This document shows positions 1 through 6,531 of a stretch of DNA of 8,855 nt, piece by piece. Source of the DNA: Verrucomicrobiota bacterium (GTDB taxonomy: Bacteria; Verrucomicrobiota; Verrucomicrobiia; Limisphaerales; UBA9464). The number at the start of each line of letters is the position of its first letter. Positions within the stretch are counted from its first letter, which is position 1. The translations under genes and the position numbers were made by a program. A model generated the notes under the pieces. That model made no database searches, was not told where the DNA came from, and worked only from the letters and a program-made list of their open reading frames with translations. The stretch is from NCBI GenBank assembly GCA_947464705.1, contig CANHYD010000080.1, positions 1-8,855 on the forward strand, given 5' to 3'.

Positions 1-1
1 C

Positions 2-202
2 CTCCCAGAAATCCTCCGACTCCGGGTCCGTCACCTCTCGGCCGGCGTTGCCATCGGTTCCAGGGACTTCGTCAATCAGGTCTTCGCTCACCACCGCTCC
101 CACTTCGGCCCAAAACGCCTCGAAGGTGCTCGCCCTATCCGCGGGGTCCCTCTGCCTCACCTAAAAACTCTCCGCGACCTCCGCGTCAATGCCATCGGTT
201 AG
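2..202 (+). CDS. REP-associated tyrosine transposase (RAYT / IS200-like), C-terminal fragment cut by the window edge
   Basis: The frame is open from the left edge to a TAG at 200-202 and gives 66 residues. They include the stretch SAGVAIGSRDFVNQVF (residues 14-29), then HHRSHFGPKR, a G-A-R turn and a final LRDLRVNAIG. The order 'GVAIGSxDFV', 'FGPKRxxGAR', 'LRDLR' is what I know from the C-terminal tail of RAYT proteins (TnpA_REP / Y1-transposase relatives). Those are housekeeping-like single-copy relatives of IS200/IS605 transposases that act on REP palindromes. The catalytic HUH and Tyr residues would lie upstream, outside the window, so activity cannot be judged. The truncation is only the window boundary: there is no internal stop or frameshift in the visible part. 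It runs towards the minus-strand dehydrogenase gene (convergent, 48-base gap), and a short palindrome follows the stop. The family call is by recognition of conserved wording, not by alignment. Confidence 0.72.
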   Translation, partial: LPEILRLRVRHLSAGVAIGSRDFVNQVFAHHRSHFGPKRLEGARPIRGVPLPHLKTLRDLRVNAIG

Positions 203-206
203 GTCG

Positions 207-223
207 TCCAAATCCGGTTTGGA
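207..223. repeat. short perfect palindrome just after the transposase stop
   Basis: TCCAAA (207-212) and TTTGGA (218-223) are exact inverted arms around a 5-base loop TCCGG. The element sits 4 bases after the transposase stop, in the 48-base gap between two convergent genes. No T-tract follows on either strand, so it is not a canonical intrinsic terminator. A REP-like hairpin next to a RAYT gene is a plausible alternative, but the stem is short. Confidence 0.4.
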
Positions 224-250
224 GCCAGAATGCTGCAATCTGAAGGGGCA

Positions 251-1228
251 TTAGACGATCTGATCTTCCAGCGGCTGACCGCGCTCCCATCGATCCAGAT
301 TCTGCAAGAAGTGTCGGACCAACTTTTCGTCCTGATCAGTGGTGCCTCCGCCGACATGACAAGTGATGAAGCAGTTAGATGCTCTCCAAAGAGGATGTTC
401 GGGCGGAAGTGGTTCTGGATCCATCACATCCAGATAAGCTCCCCCCAACCGGCCCGAGTCCAAAGCTTGGATCAGGGCCTGCTGATTCACCGTGGTTCCT
501 CGGCCGATGTTGTAGAATCGGGCTCCGGGTTTGAATTGGGCAAATCGGGCAGCATCGACAAATTGTCGCGTGGCCAATGAGTCGGGCAGCACATTGACCA
601 CGTGATCCGCCTCCGCCAATGCCCGGGGCAAATCCTCTTCCGGCACTAGGATGACGCCGGCATCTGCTTCCGCTCGTCTTCGGAAAGCCATTAACCGCAT
701 GTCAAATGGCGCCAACAAACGCGCCAGACGACGCCCTATTGCTCCATAACCAAGAATGACTGCCGTCTGCCCCGAGAGCACAGATGCCGTGAAGCGATCC
801 TCCAGATAACGCCAATCCCGCCGACCATCCTGGTTGCGAAGTTGCGAAGGCAGATTTCGGGCCAAGGCCAACATGCCGGCAAGGACCTGTTGGGCACAAG
901 GATCAGCAAAGACCGAGGACGCATTGGTGACGGGTGCGCCTCGGGAACGCATCACCTGACGAAAATCGTCCCGGTCGTATCGGGTGTATCCAGCCGTCGA
1001 GAGCGCCACCCATCCGATCCGACTGTAGGCCAAGACATCGTCCGGTGCCGGCTGACCATAGGCGATGTCCACCTCCGCGAGGCTGGGGTCCGGTTCTCCT
1101 GGAAGTAGCACTGATCGCGACGAAGCCGCGGATTGAACCAGACGGTGTCCACGGCGTTCCAATTCTTCCCTCAGATACAGCTCCGCTGAGGGCTGCAATT
1201 CATGATTGGTCCAGACAGTTCGGTTCAC
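251..1228 (-). CDS. D-isomer-specific 2-hydroxyacid dehydrogenase (NAD-binding)
   Basis: Predicted NAD(P)-dependent oxidoreductase interconverting a 2-hydroxyacid and its 2-oxoacid in the cytoplasm; the substrate cannot be read from sequence. From a GTG at 1228 the protein has 325 residues, normal for the family. The Rossmann motif GYGAIG is at residues 160-165. The catalytic set is complete: Arg243 in NIGRGTTVN, Glu272 in DPEPLPPEHPLW, and His291 in CHVGGGT. DPEPLPPEHPLW is a signature of the D-2-HADH/phosphoglycerate-dehydrogenase superfamily. The frame stays open to an ATG at 1306, but the extra 26 residues are Arg/Ser/Pro-rich with no domain character, whereas VNRTVWTNHEL after the GTG looks like a real first beta strand. 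No good Shine-Dalgarno marks either start. The gene is divergent from the Gfo/Idh/MocA gene at 1316, which suggests a shared control region. GhrA/GhrB-type glyoxylate reductase or another hydroxyacid dehydrogenase are all possible. Confidence 0.9.
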   Translation of the reverse strand: MNRTVWTNHELQPSAELYLREELERRGHRLVQSAASSRSVLLPGEPDPSLAEVDIAYGQPAPDDVLAYSRIGWVALSTAGYTRYDRDDFRQVMRSRGAPVTNASSVFADPCAQQVLAGMLALARNLPSQLRNQDGRRDWRYLEDRFTASVLSGQTAVILGYGAIGRRLARLLAPFDMRLMAFRRRAEADAGVILVPEEDLPRALAEADHVVNVLPDSLATRQFVDAARFAQFKPGARFYNIGRGTTVNQQALIQALDSGRLGGAYLDVMDPEPLPPEHPLWRASNCFITCHVGGGTTDQDEKLVRHFLQNLDRWERGQPLEDQIV

Positions 1229-1315
1229 GGGCCGCGATCTCGGACCAGGTATCCTGAAGGCGCAAGCCAAACTCGGTCTCGACGAGGACACACGGGACGA
1301 ATCCAATCCTCCCCA
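1229..1315. other. divergent intergenic region between the dehydrogenase and the Gfo/Idh/MocA gene
   Basis: These 87 bases separate two genes transcribed outward, so promoters for both should lie here or just inside the starts. I looked for -35/-10 boxes, operator-like palindromes and Shine-Dalgarno sequences and found none convincing on either strand. Confidence 0.4.
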
Positions 1316-2593
1316 ATGAGATCCCCGACCCTGTCACGACGGCACTTCCTCCAGTCCACCGCATGGGTGGCCGGATCCGCGTTCCTAACCCAGGCCATCC
1401 GCGCAGCACAGCCCAGCAATCAGGTGGCCGTGGGGGTAATGGGGTTGCACCGGGGCAAAGCCCATTTGGAGGGTTTCCAGACCATCCCCGGGTGCGTGAT
1501 CGGGACGGTCTGCGATGTGGACCGACGAGCGGCTGCCGAGGCCGCGGACTGGGTTGAGAAAAAGACGGGGCGTCGTCCGAGGGAGGTCGGCGATTTTCGA
1601 CGCATGCTCGATGATCCATCATTAGATGCCATCAGCATCGCAGCTCCCAACCACTGGCACGCACCCGCCACGATTCTCGCCTGCGATGCCGGCAAACATG
1701 TTTACGTCGAAAAGCCCGGCAGCCACAACGCGCGGGAAGCTCAATGGATGGTGGCTGCAGCGCGAAAGCACCGACGCCTGGTTCAGATGGGAAATCAACG
1801 ACGCAGTTGGACTCTCGTCCGCGAGGCGATGGATGAACTCCATGGCGGTATCATCGGAAAACTCCACGCCGCCCGCACCTGGTATAACGCGGACAGAACC
1901 ACCATCGGCATCGGCAAGACTGCTCCCATTCCAGAGTGGCTCGACTACTCCCTCTGGCAGGGCCCCGCCCCAGAGCGTCCCTATCGGGACAATGTCGTGC
2001 ATTATGACTGGCATTGGCGCTGGCACTGGGGTGGCGGTGAATTGGCCAACAATGGGCCCCATTTTCTTGATCTGGCGCGCTGGGGACTCGGCGTGGATTG
2101 TCCTGCCCAAGTCAGTTGCACGGGAGGTCGCTACTACTTCCAAGACGATCAGGAGACCCCGGACACGATCCAGGCTTCCTACGAGTTCGGTACCAGCCAG
2201 ATCACCTGGGAATGCCACAGCTGCAATCCGCGAGGCCATCACGGAGCCGGTGTCGGTGTGGAGTTCTTGGGAGAGGGTGGAGCCTTCCTTCTGCTGGACA
2301 GCGGATGGAAACAGATCGACGACAAAGGCAAGACAGTCCGCGAAGCTCAAGCGCCCCGCCGGGACTCCGACCATTTTCTCAATTTCATTGAAGCCATCCG
2401 CGGCAACGCACGCCTCAATTCGGAAATCGAGGAAGGCCAAAAAAGCACTCTGCTCTGCCATCTGGGAAACATCGCCTGGCGCACCGGACATACTCTGCAC
2501 CTCGATCCCAAACGACGCTCTCTTCAACGCGATCCAGCCGCCTCCGCACTCTGGGGCCGCGAATACCGATCGGGCTGGAAGCCCAAGGTCTGA
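1316..2593 (+). CDS. Tat-exported Gfo/Idh/MocA-family oxidoreductase
   Basis: A 425-residue protein with an N-terminal twin-arginine signal: SRRHFL at residues 7-12, a hydrophobic stretch around 14-28 and an Ala-rich end near 30. The mature part starts with a Rossmann strand, VAVGVMGLHRGKAH (37-50), where the usual GxGxxG is altered to G-V-M-G-L-H-R-G. CDVD (66-69) ends the second strand, APNHWHAP (110-117) follows, and the family hallmark EKP is at 132-134 with the presumed catalytic Lys133. The second half carries GGGELANNGPHFLD (239-252), whose His249 and Asp252 match the G-x-H-x-x-D active-site motif of the family. Members usually oxidise or epimerise sugars and polyols with tightly bound NAD(P). 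Tat export of a pre-folded, cofactor-loaded enzyme fits, and exported copies are common in Verrucomicrobiota and Planctomycetota. I chose the ATG at 1316 because it places the Tat motif at the N-terminus; the frame is open further upstream to 1202. No Shine-Dalgarno and no terminator after the stop were seen. Confidence 0.92.
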   Translation: MRSPTLSRRHFLQSTAWVAGSAFLTQAIRAAQPSNQVAVGVMGLHRGKAHLEGFQTIPGCVIGTVCDVDRRAAAEAADWVEKKTGRRPREVGDFRRMLDDPSLDAISIAAPNHWHAPATILACDAGKHVYVEKPGSHNAREAQWMVAAARKHRRLVQMGNQRRSWTLVREAMDELHGGIIGKLHAARTWYNADRTTIGIGKTAPIPEWLDYSLWQGPAPERPYRDNVVHYDWHWRWHWGGGELANNGPHFLDLARWGLGVDCPAQVSCTGGRYYFQDDQETPDTIQASYEFGTSQITWECHSCNPRGHHGAGVGVEFLGEGGAFLLLDSGWKQIDDKGKTVREAQAPRRDSDHFLNFIEAIRGNARLNSEIEEGQKSTLLCHLGNIAWRTGHTLHLDPKRRSLQRDPAASALWGREYRSGWKPKV

Positions 2594-2815
2594 AACCTCT
2601 TCAGCAAACTAAACAATGACTCACACGATAGCCTGAAACCGCTGTGGTCTTCGATGAGCCGCACCTAACCATTCCAGCGAACACACACACACCCTCTCGA
2701 CGAAAGTGGACCAAAGATCGAACCTTTCCGCAGTAGTCCAACCACTCGGTGGAAAACCCAGTATCCGGATTGGCTTTGACCCGCAGCCTCTGGGTTGGTC
2801 TTCTCCGCGGTCATC
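2594..2815. other. 222-base intergenic stretch with small repeats only
   Basis: No gene is supported here. It contains a dinucleotide run (AC)6 at 2681-2692, a short hairpin CCAC-TCG-GTGG at 2742-2752, and a perfect 7-base inverted repeat AACCCAG (2755-2761) / CTGGGTT (2790-2796) with a 28-base spacer, 19 bases before the next start codon. The last could be an operator or leader structure, but nothing confirms it. No clear promoter boxes were seen. Confidence 0.35.
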
Positions 2816-3253
2816 ATGAAACCGAATCGCATCCTTCCCGACCTCCAGTGCTCGCTTCTCTGCGAGGACGTGAAGCAAGAGTCCAATGGCAATTTCATCC
2901 TGATCGGCATCATCGGTCTGGTTCGAGTGCCTCAATTGCCGATCACCGCATTCAAACTGTGCGTGTTCAACCGCTGGGTTGCCGGCATCGGGCAATTCAC
3001 CGAAGTGGTCCGCCTCATCGCACCGGATGGAAACACGGTGCTGCGTCAGAATTCCGTGAAGTTCCAGTTGGCCGATCCGGTGCAGGCGATGACGACGGTG
3101 AGCGTGATGGCCAATGTCGAATTCAAGGAAGCCGGCGTTTATACCATCGAGGTGCTGGTGGACGACGTGATGAAGCTGCGCTTCCCGATTCCCGTGGTTC
3201 TGGCCCAACAACCCCCGCAAGGCGCAGCGCCCCAACCGGCGGTCGAGGGCTGA
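2816..3253 (+). CDS. conserved hypothetical protein, DUF6941-like
   Basis: A 145-residue protein without signal peptide or membrane segment, so probably cytoplasmic. It opens with MKPNRILPDLQCSLLCEDVK and continues NGNFILIGIIGLVRVPQLP (25-43). The pattern 'xLCEDVxxExNGxxxLIGI' resembles the start of DUF6941 proteins as I remember them. FKEAGVYTIEVLVDD (103-117) reads like the last strands of a small beta-sandwich: a Gly-x-Tyr followed by alternating hydrophobics. The last 15 residues (131-145) are a Gln/Pro/Ala-rich tail, probably disordered. No catalytic motif is visible and the function is unknown. The ATG at 2816 gives the conserved-looking N-terminus; a TTG at 2795 in frame would add seven residues and is less likely. 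The gene stands alone: 222 bases after the previous gene, no same-strand neighbour, and its own intrinsic terminator 16 bases downstream. Confidence 0.8.
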   Translation: MKPNRILPDLQCSLLCEDVKQESNGNFILIGIIGLVRVPQLPITAFKLCVFNRWVAGIGQFTEVVRLIAPDGNTVLRQNSVKFQLADPVQAMTTVSVMANVEFKEAGVYTIEVLVDDVMKLRFPIPVVLAQQPPQGAAPQPAVEG

Positions 3254-3269
3254 ACCCTTGAGGCAATTC

Positions 3270-3306
3270 AGGCCCGGCCCGGACACTCGTCCAGCCGGGC
3301 CTTTTT
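3270..3306 (+). terminator. Rho-independent terminator of the DUF6941-like gene
   Basis: A perfect 9-bp stem, AGGCCCGGC (3270-3278) with GCCGGGCCT (3294-3302), is followed directly by a T-run at 3302-3306. The loop can extend the stem through GGAC (3281-3284) and GTCC (3289-3292). It lies 16 bases after the stop codon, in the correct orientation for the plus-strand gene. There is no matching T-run on the minus strand, so it should work in one direction only. Confidence 0.9.
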
Positions 3307-3312
3307 CATGGA

Positions 3313-3340
3313 GTCGGGTGGGATAAAAAATCAACCCGAC
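3313..3340. repeat. 7-bp inverted repeat in the convergent gap before the scpB stop
   Basis: GTCGGGT (3313-3319) and ACCCGAC (3334-3340) are exact inverted arms around a 14-base loop that contains a run of six A (3325-3330). It lies 25 bases past the scpB stop in scpB's direction. The T-run read on the minus strand falls in the loop rather than after the stem, so a role as scpB terminator is possible but not canonical. Confidence 0.4.
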
Positions 3341-3365
3341 CGAGGCACTGATGGTTCCTCATCCA

Positions 3366-4127
3366 CTAGAGACCAGTGCCCGTGTCGACCGAAGGAGGCG
3401 CCGGTTGTTCCGAACGCGAGTCGGAGGGTCGCTCTCCGTCGGATGACGTCGCATCCAAGGCCAGAGCCAGAGTCTCAGGAGAGGCTTCCTCCAATTTGGG
3501 AGATTCCGGGGCCGTCGCCAGACCAGGATCCACCGTCAAGAGTGACTCCGGGCGCTGAACCGGTATCCGTCTCAATTCGGAGGCGTCCGGAAGGCCTTCC
3601 AGCGCCGCCAGTCCGAAGTACTCCAAGAAGGTCGGCGTGGTGCCATACTGCATCGGACGCCCCACCACTTCAGCACGCCCCACCTGCTCGATGAGCCCGC
3701 GCTCAACGAGGCTGGAAAGAACACCGTCAACCGCCACACCCCGAATTTGCTCCATCTCGGCTCGGGTGATCGGCTGTCGGTAGGCGACAATCGCCAGAGT
3801 CTCCAACGCCGGTTGGCTCAGGCGGGAAGGACGATTCTTCACCCCCAGAAAAGCTCTGAGCCATGGCCCGTAGTCCGGCTCATTGACGAACTGCCAGGCC
3901 CCAGCCACACACACCAAGCGATAACTGCGCTGCGCGACACGGTGATCCTCCTCCAAGGCCTTGAGTCCCTCCAAGATCCGGTCCAAGTCGAGCTTCAGCA
4001 GGGCGCGCACGGGTTCGATGGCGTTCTCCTCCTGCGCGGCACGATTCAGGATGTCCCGCAACTCCATGGGAGAGAGGGGCTTCTGGGCAGCGAACAGCAA
4101 GGATTCCAGAACAAGTTTGAGCTCCAT
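3366..4127 (-). CDS. scpB: segregation and condensation protein B (ScpB)
   Basis: ScpB is the winged-helix (kite) subunit that dimerises and binds ScpA in the SMC-ScpA-ScpB complex, which compacts and separates chromosomes on the nucleoid. The 253-residue protein starts MELKLVLESLLFAAQKPLS, the typical ScpB opening. The first winged helix spans about 1-85. The second spans about 100-175 and contains LSQPALETLAIVAYRQPITR (103-122), EMEQIRGV (124-131) and GRPMQYGTTPTFLEYFGL (156-173), all strong family signatures. From about residue 186 a Pro/Glu/Ser-rich low-complexity tail follows, making it longer than a minimal ScpB. The ATG at 4127 has a GAGG sequence 7 bases upstream (minus strand); the in-frame extension to 4208 has no family resemblance. 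No scpA is in the window. The gene is convergent with the DUF6941-like gene and divergent from the DUF481 gene. Confidence 0.95.
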   Translation of the reverse strand: MELKLVLESLLFAAQKPLSPMELRDILNRAAQEENAIEPVRALLKLDLDRILEGLKALEEDHRVAQRSYRLVCVAGAWQFVNEPDYGPWLRAFLGVKNRPSRLSQPALETLAIVAYRQPITRAEMEQIRGVAVDGVLSSLVERGLIEQVGRAEVVGRPMQYGTTPTFLEYFGLAALEGLPDASELRRIPVQRPESLLTVDPGLATAPESPKLEEASPETLALALDATSSDGERPSDSRSEQPAPPSVDTGTGL

Positions 4128-4265
4128 CGTGTAGCCTCGGAGATGACGGGAATGGTGGGCAAAGACAAGCCCTGAAAGTGAGGAAAATCGAACTTCCCTC
4201 GAATTCACAACGGTTGCCCATTGTCTGAATCAATTCGTTACCTAGAGTCGCAGCAGCGTTGTTCT
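4128..4265. other. divergent region between scpB and the DUF481 gene
   Basis: These 138 bases should hold the promoters of both outward-facing genes. The only feature I trust is the GAGG ribosome-binding sequence for scpB close to its ATG (plus-strand CCTC at 4135-4138). For the plus strand, TTGCCC (4214-4219) with TTACCT (4238-4243) at 18-base spacing is a weak promoter candidate: the second box matches TATAAT poorly. I would not rely on it. Confidence 0.35.
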
Positions 4266-5057
4266 ATGAACCATCAATTTCCACGCATCTGTCTCGCATT
4301 GAGCGCAGCCATCTTGTCGGCGACGGCGGCCGAATCGTCGACCAACGCGCCGGCAGCCGCGAAGCCCCCCGCTGCAACGCCCAAACCTCCCAGTCCCTGG
4401 CACACCACTGCATCGATCAATGCTGCGGTGTCTCGGGGCAATGCCGATACCCTGCTGATGGGAGCCGCCATCAATTCACTCCGCAAATGGGACAAGAATG
4501 AAATCGCCCTGGGAGCTGATGGGACCTTTGGCAGCAACAGCGATCCCACCACACGCAAGGAAACCACAACTGCCCAGAACTACGGCTTGTATGCCCAGTA
4601 CAACCGGATGCTGTCCGATCGCATCTACCTGGGTCTTCGGTCGGATGCCCGGCAAGATCGGATCGCCTTCATTGACTACCGCGCCACGGTGGCACCGGCC
4701 TTGGGTTATTACCTGGTCAAGAACGACCGATTGAAGCTGAAACTAGAAAACGGTCCCGCCTTCATTTTTGAACGCCTCAAGGGTGCCGGAACCGCCAACT
4801 ACCTCACGTTGCGTGTGGCCGAGGAGGTGCAGTGGAAGATCAACGATCGGGCCTCCATTGTTCAAAGCATGGAATATCTGCCTCAGGTGGAGGATTTCGG
4901 GAACTATGTGGTGAACTTCAATCTGGGGCTCTCGACCAAGATCACCGAAAAAGCCAGCGCAACGATCACCTTTCAAGATTTCTACCGCTCAGTTCCGGCT
5001 CCGGGTCGCCGTGGCAACGACCTGCGGTTGATGGCTGGCATCTCCTACAGTTTCTGA
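4266..5057 (+). CDS. DUF481 family outer-membrane protein (YdiY-like)
   Basis: A 263-residue protein predicted to be exported and to fold as an outer-membrane beta-barrel. The signal peptide is residues 1-22 (NHQFPRI, then a hydrophobic core, then ATAA). A Pro/Ala/Lys linker follows at 24-43, and then alternating amphipathic strands: WHTTASINAAVSRGNADTLL (45-64), NYGLYAQYNRMLSDRIYLGL (105-124), APALGYYL (133-140), VVNFNLGLSTKITEKA (225-240). It ends in a C-terminal aromatic, GISYSF, as expected for a barrel inserted by the BAM machinery. The 'SxGNxD' motif near 56-61 and the R(I)D-type turns are characteristic of DUF481, whose E. coli member is YdiY. Molecular function is not known. I chose the ATG at 4266, which places the signal peptide at the N-terminus, over a TTG at 4221. 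No Shine-Dalgarno was seen. It lies 63 bases upstream of the DUF1552 gene on the same strand and may be co-transcribed with it. Confidence 0.85.
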   Translation: MNHQFPRICLALSAAILSATAAESSTNAPAAAKPPAATPKPPSPWHTTASINAAVSRGNADTLLMGAAINSLRKWDKNEIALGADGTFGSNSDPTTRKETTTAQNYGLYAQYNRMLSDRIYLGLRSDARQDRIAFIDYRATVAPALGYYLVKNDRLKLKLENGPAFIFERLKGAGTANYLTLRVAEEVQWKINDRASIVQSMEYLPQVEDFGNYVVNFNLGLSTKITEKASATITFQDFYRSVPAPGRRGNDLRLMAGISYSF

Positions 5058-5120
5058 CGCTGAAAACATCCCAGCCTGTCTCAATCTGTCTTCGTCGGCA
5101 CCCTTCCCTACTTTCCCAAC

Positions 5121-6527
5121 ATGGCGCTCGGAACTTTGTCACGCAGAACCCTTCTCCAAGGAGTCGGGGCCGCAATGGCGCTGCCATGGTTGGAAGCCAT
5201 GGCCGGGGCGAAGGCCGCCACACCCGCTGAGGCCGGCACTGGCCGGGTCCGCACGCCTCGACGATTCGCCTGCCTTTACATGCCCAACGGCACCCGTCCG
5301 GACCGTTGGACGCCCGAAGGCGAGGGAGCCGATTTCCGACTGTCGCCCATCTTGGCGCCGCTTCAGTCACACCAGTCCGAACTGCTGGTATTGACCCACT
5401 TGTGGAACGCCGCCAGCAACACTGGTGACGGTCACTACGTCAAAACCGGCGGATTTCTTACCAGCACCACGATCACCCGGACCACCGGCGCAGACTTGTG
5501 CTCTGGCAACACCTCGATGGATCAATGGATGGCCCGACAAGTGGGCCACCAAACTCCTCTGCCCTCTTTGGAGTTGGGCATTGAGCCCATCACGACCGGA
5601 GTCGATACCAACGTGGGCTTCACCCGCCTCTACGGATCGCACATCAGTTGGGCCACTCCCACGACGCCCTGCGCCAAGGAGATCAATCCACGCCAGGCTT
5701 TCGACCGCCTCTTCCGCAATGCCGGTGGAGTGCCCGCGTCGCGCTTTGGAGACAACACCAGCGTCTTGGACTTGGTTGCCGACGACGCCCAGCGCCTGCG
5801 ACAGCAGTTGGGCAAGGCGGACCAGCAGAAAATGGCCGAGTATTTCGAGAGTGTCCGCTCGGTCGAACACCGGATCGAATGGGCCCGACGACGGGCTCTC
5901 GGCGAGTATCTGGAAGATCCGGCCGCGCGAGCTGAAATCGAACGCTTGGGCCAGCGGATTGATCTTTATTCGGATCCCGCCCGGGCCAGCGAACGCGGCA
6001 TCAACCATACCGAGCAAGTCCGCCTGATGCTCGACATCATGGCGCTGGCGTTCTGGACCGACTCCACTCGGGTGAGCACCTTCATGTTCGGCAATGCCGT
6101 ATCCGGGCGGAACTTCTCCTTCCTGGACGGGGTCAAGGGCGGGCACCACGAATACAGCCACCACGAGAATCTACCGGAAAAACTCGTCCCCTACGAACGC
6201 ATCACCCGATGGCATGTCGAGCAGTATGCGTATTTCCTAGATCGACTCCGTTCGATGAAGGAAGGCACCGGGACGGTCCTCGACCAATCCATGATCCTGT
6301 TCGGTGCCGGTATGCGTGATGGCAACGCGCACAACCCGCGCAACCTGCCCTTGGTATTGGCGGGACGCGGCGGCGGAACACTCAATCCGGGGCGCCACTT
6401 GGTATTCCCCAATAACACCCCAATGGCCAACCTCCATCTGGGACTAATGCGCCGCATGGGGGTCCGCGCCGACCGCTTTGCCGACAGCACCCAGGCCCTT
6501 CCGGAACTGGGTAACATCGAGGCCTAG
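5121..6527 (+). CDS. Tat-exported DUF1552 domain protein
   Basis: A 468-residue protein with a twin-arginine signal: SRRTLLQG at 7-14, a hydrophobic stretch LLQGVGAAMALPWLEAMA (11-28) and an Ala-rich end near 33. The body follows the DUF1552 pattern from end to end: RRFACLYMPNGTRPDRWTP (47-65), LSPILAPL (74-81), GDGHYVKTGGFLTST (102-116), SMDQWMARQ (132-140), SLELGIEP (149-156), GGHHEYSHH (340-348) and GNAHNPRNLPLVLAGRGGG (401-419). The clustered His residues in GGHHEYSHH and the final NPRNLPLVLAG resemble the neighbouring DUF1501/alkaline-phosphatase-like exported families and may bind metal, which is inference. DUF1552 genes are usually found next to DUF1592/DUF1588-type cytochrome-like genes in Planctomycetota and Verrucomicrobiota. 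None is visible here: the upstream neighbour is a DUF481 gene 63 bases away. ATG at 5121, no Shine-Dalgarno. The biochemical function of the family is unknown. Confidence 0.93.
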   Translation: MALGTLSRRTLLQGVGAAMALPWLEAMAGAKAATPAEAGTGRVRTPRRFACLYMPNGTRPDRWTPEGEGADFRLSPILAPLQSHQSELLVLTHLWNAASNTGDGHYVKTGGFLTSTTITRTTGADLCSGNTSMDQWMARQVGHQTPLPSLELGIEPITTGVDTNVGFTRLYGSHISWATPTTPCAKEINPRQAFDRLFRNAGGVPASRFGDNTSVLDLVADDAQRLRQQLGKADQQKMAEYFESVRSVEHRIEWARRRALGEYLEDPAARAEIERLGQRIDLYSDPARASERGINHTEQVRLMLDIMALAFWTDSTRVSTFMFGNAVSGRNFSFLDGVKGGHHEYSHHENLPEKLVPYERITRWHVEQYAYFLDRLRSMKEGTGTVLDQSMILFGAGMRDGNAHNPRNLPLVLAGRGGGTLNPGRHLVFPNNTPMANLHLGLMRRMGVRADRFADSTQALPELGNIEA

Positions 6528-6531
6528 TTGG

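Noticed and set aside
1229..1306. N-terminal extension of the 2-hydroxyacid dehydrogenase to an ATG at 1306
   Set aside because: The extra 26 residues are Ser/Arg/Pro-rich, unlike the family, and would use up nearly the whole divergent region. The GTG at 1228 gives a normal length and a sensible first strand.
1622..2527. 301-codon open frame on the minus strand, antisense to the Gfo/Idh/MocA gene
   Set aside because: The plus strand carries a full family signature in this region (Tat motif, EKP, GGELANNGPHFLD). The antisense product has no recognisable motif; long antisense frames are expected in GC-rich coding DNA.
1626..2612. 328-codon open frame on the plus strand in another frame of the same gene
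   Set aside because: It is Ser/Pro/Arg/Thr-rich without domain character and fully overlaps the Gfo/Idh/MocA gene.
2681..2692. (AC)6 dinucleotide run
   Set aside because: Short, intergenic and with no associated gene or signal; probably a chance microsatellite.
2621..3334. 237-codon minus-strand open frame over the DUF6941-like gene
   Set aside because: The plus-strand gene has conserved-looking sequence and a correctly placed terminator. The antisense frame runs through that terminator and has His/Arg-rich composition without motifs.
4221..4265. TTG start 15 codons upstream for the DUF481 gene
   Set aside because: It would place polar residues ahead of the signal peptide and has no ribosome-binding sequence.
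5367..6164. 265-codon minus-strand open frame inside the DUF1552 gene
   Set aside because: The plus-strand DUF1552 motifs are continuous through the region; the antisense product shows no family resemblance.
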